DNA of 7,791 bases from Muribaculaceae bacterium (GTDB lineage Bacteria; Bacteroidota; Bacteroidia; Bacteroidales; Muribaculaceae). Within the stretch, counting starts at the first letter, position 1. The number at the start of each line of letters is the position of its first letter. Made by a program: the position numbers and the translations under genes. Of this stretch, positions 6,964-7,791 are shown piece by piece. The notes under the pieces were generated by a model that worked only from the letters and a program-made list of their open reading frames with translations, searched no databases and was not told where the DNA came from. Location of the stretch: contig VSPM01000103.1 in the NCBI GenBank assembly GCA_009775365.1, positions 1-7,791 of the forward strand. Direction: 5' to 3'.

Positions 6964-7179
6964 TTAGTTAGCCGCTGCAGGAGCCTCTGCGGGAGCAGCG
7001 CTGTCAACAACAACAGCAGCAGAATCAGCAACCTGAGCTGCGCTATCAACAACAACTTCCTCTACAACAGTTTCTTCAACTACAACTGCGGAGTCAGCAG
7101 CTTCTGCAGTCTTGTTACCGCCACAGCTAAACATGGCAACGCTGAAAAGAACAGCAAGTGAAAGAATTACTTTTTTCAT
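6964..7179 (-). CDS. Small acidic Ala/Val-rich lipoprotein (71 aa)
   Basis: A tiny predicted lipoprotein. Residues 1-18 (MKKVILSLAVLFSVAMFS) are a signal peptide and Cys19 is the lipidated residue, followed by GGNKT. The mature 53 residues are almost only Ala, Val, Asp, Glu, Ser and Pro, with repeated VVxDSAA/ADSA units (near 28, 43, 51 and 58) and a Pro-Ala tail. There is no aromatic residue after the lipobox, so a folded enzyme is unlikely; a flexible acidic envelope tether or coat is more plausible. Similar short MKK...SCGGNK lipoproteins are familiar in Bacteroidales genomes but have no known job. The gene has its own strong promoter about 50 bases upstream and a strong hairpin just after its stop, so it is probably a highly expressed single-gene unit. 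Repeated GCA/GTT-type codons make the DNA repetitive (about 7000-7090), but the reading frame is intact. Confidence 0.85.
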   Translation of the reverse strand: MKKVILSLAVLFSVAMFSCGGNKTAEAADSAVVVEETVVEEVVVDSAAQVADSAAVVVDSAAPAEAPAAAN

Positions 7180-7230
7180 CTCTTTAAAATTTAAAATAAT
7201 AAAACAATTTTTTTGCTATCAAAAACGGTG

Positions 7231-7260
7231 CAAAGTTAATACTATTTTTTTAATTGCAAA
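7231..7260 (-). promoter_or_regulatory. Promoter of the small lipoprotein gene
   Basis: On the minus strand TAACTTTG (7231-7238) matches the -7 consensus TAnnTTTG, and TTTG (7257-7260) matches the -33 box, with an 18-base spacer, slightly short of the usual 19-20. A-tracts around it may strengthen it. Predicted start near 7226, giving a 5' leader of about 45 AT-rich bases before the ATG at 7179. Confidence 0.8.
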
Positions 7261-7304
7261 TCTTTTATGAATATTTTTTTATCAAATATCCCTATTACAG
7301 TCGA

Positions 7305-7330
7305 TAATTTAACAAAATTAAGTTAAATTA
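7305..7330. repeat. Perfect 9-bp inverted repeat upstream of the lipoprotein promoter
   Basis: TAATTTAAC (7305-7313) and GTTAAATTA (7322-7330) are exact reverse complements separated by 8 A/T bases. The centre lies about 60-80 bases upstream of the -33/-7 boxes of the small lipoprotein gene. It could be a regulator-binding site, but the local AT richness makes chance dyads more likely than usual. Confidence 0.4.
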
Positions 7331-7492
7331 CCTTGATTTTAACATAAATTCGGCATAATTACCCCGAACAAATCGCCCTCCCAAAGAGTTGTAAAAAGAT
7401 TAAACAAGATTTGCACACGGCAAATTTGAATGAGATATAATATATAATATAGTCGTGCAAGTAAAGATTGTGGGTTGTAAGCAGGGGTGGGG

Positions 7493-7525
7493 GTAAAAGA
7501 AAAGGAGCAGAAGAATCTGCTCCTT
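7493..7525 (-). terminator. Rho-independent terminator of tRNA-Leu
   Basis: A perfect 10-bp inverted repeat, AAGGAGCAGA and TCTGCTCCTT (7502-7511 and 7516-7525), with a 4-base loop. On the minus strand it is followed by TTCTTTTA, a U-rich tail. It begins 8 bases after the tRNA 3' end, the normal place for tRNA transcript release. Confidence 0.9.
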
Positions 7526-7532
7526 GAGAAAG

Positions 7533-7614
7533 TGCCCTAAGCCGGGCTCGAACCGGCACGGATCGCTCCATTGGTGTTTGAGACCAACGCGTCTACCAAT
7601 TCCGCCATCAGGGC
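7533..7614 (-). tRNA. tRNA-Leu (anticodon CAA)
   Basis: An 82-base class II tRNA read on the minus strand. The acceptor stem pairs GCCCTGA with TTAGGGC (one G-T pair). The anticodon stem TTGGT/ACCAA encloses the loop CTCAAAC, giving anticodon CAA, which reads UUG leucine codons. A long variable arm (GGA-GCGA-TCC) confirms the Leu/Ser class, and the T arm is GCCGG-TTCGAGC-CCGGC. The discriminator base is A, as expected for Leu. The CCA end is not encoded (the next bases are CT) and must be added by the CCA-adding enzyme. It has its own promoter upstream and an intrinsic terminator 8 bases downstream. Confidence 0.97.
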
Positions 7615-7625
7615 CTCGAAACTAA

Positions 7626-7639
7626 TCCGGCATCCCGGA
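7626..7639 (-). other. Hairpin in the tRNA-Leu leader
   Basis: TCCGG-GATG-CCGGA forms a perfect 5-bp stem with a 4-base loop between the promoter and the mature tRNA 5' end. Flanking CGAAA and TTTCG could extend the structure. It may simply be leader structure removed by RNase P; no function can be assigned. Confidence 0.35.
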
Positions 7640-7654
7640 CTTCGATTTCGGTTG

Positions 7655-7686
7655 CAAAGTTAAGAATTAATTTTGTAACTCGCAAT
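7655..7686 (-). promoter_or_regulatory. Promoter of tRNA-Leu (Bacteroidetes -33/-7 type)
   Basis: The minus strand carries TAACTTTG (7655-7662), a full match to the Bacteroidetes -7 box TAnnTTTG. An upstream ATTG (7683-7686) matches three of four bases of the -33 box TTTG, with a spacer of exactly 20 bases. The expected start near 7650 gives a leader of about 35 bases before the tRNA. Confidence 0.75.
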
Positions 7687-7791
7687 ACCCGCCGCGTTAA
7701 TTTTTGTGTAATGCAGCACGGCTCTTTCATTTAAGATTGCGTTGCATTCTCAAAGATTGTGCTATTTTATAGTGGGAAGATGTCCCGATGG

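Larger units (their letters stand above)
7180..7532. other. Gene-free AT-rich intergenic region
   Basis: About 350 bases between the tRNA and the small lipoprotein gene. It holds the tRNA terminator, the lipoprotein promoter (7231-7260), a 9-bp dyad (7305-7330) and a small 6-bp dyad ATTTGC-ACACG-GCAAAT (7409-7425). The only open frame in it runs into the tRNA antisense and has no coding character. I see no further gene or known RNA family. Confidence 0.7.

Noticed and set aside
7359..7571. 70-aa open frame on the minus strand
   Set aside because: It begins inside the tRNA-Leu, crosses the terminator and has no coding character or homology I recognise.
7780..7791. Possible plus-strand gene start (ATG at 7780)
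   Set aside because: Only four codons are visible and there is no clear TAnnTTTG promoter in front of it.

Overview
The window looks like chromosomal DNA of a Bacteroidales bacterium, possibly of the Muribaculaceae/Bacteroides/Prevotella type; the family-level guess is weak. Reasons: three promoters carry the Bacteroidetes -7 box TAnnTTTG (each time as TAACTTTGC), ribosome-binding sites are AT-rich without a real Shine-Dalgarno, and two lipoproteins have acidic residues right after the lipobox Cys, like the Bacteroidetes lipoprotein export signal. Long Gly-rich GLUG-type repeat proteins are also common in this group. Every supported gene lies on the minus strand, so the window reads functionally from right to left.

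Right end (7791 to 7180): a tRNA-Leu(CAA) gene with its own promoter (7655-7686) and a strong intrinsic terminator (7502-7525), then an AT-rich gene-free stretch of about 350 bases holding the promoter of the next gene and a perfect 9-bp dyad. Next come a tiny acidic Ala/Val-rich lipoprotein (6964-7179), a strong hairpin behind it, and a single-domain PAS protein of 115 aa (6479-6826).

Left part (6412 to 74): a promoter at 6381-6412 precedes three closely spaced genes that look like one operon. They encode a membrane-anchored coiled-coil protein with a C-terminal beta-sandwich-like domain (5429-6346), a 995-aa GLUG-repeat lipoprotein (2414-5401) and a 765-aa GLUG-repeat lipoprotein (74-2371). 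Gaps are only 27 and 42 bases. Both large proteins share one plan: lipoprotein signal peptide, export-signal-like acidic motif, small N-terminal beta domain, a GSGTxxDP entry motif and a long array of VGGIxG repeats predicted to form a beta-solenoid. They are probably displayed on the cell surface. A plausible reading is that the three gene products form or decorate an envelope structure, but the sequence does not show a biochemical function.

The most unusual item is inside the 995-aa protein. Its regular 26-28-residue repeat array is interrupted, exactly at a repeat boundary, by about 230 residues of mostly helical, non-repeat sequence. This insert includes a 45-50-residue Gly/Ala/Val-rich hydrophobic stretch that resembles a membrane-inserting hairpin, after which the repeats resume. 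The 765-aa partner lacks both the insert and the C-terminal closing segment, and it stops abruptly after a repeat next to an (AT)5 tract.
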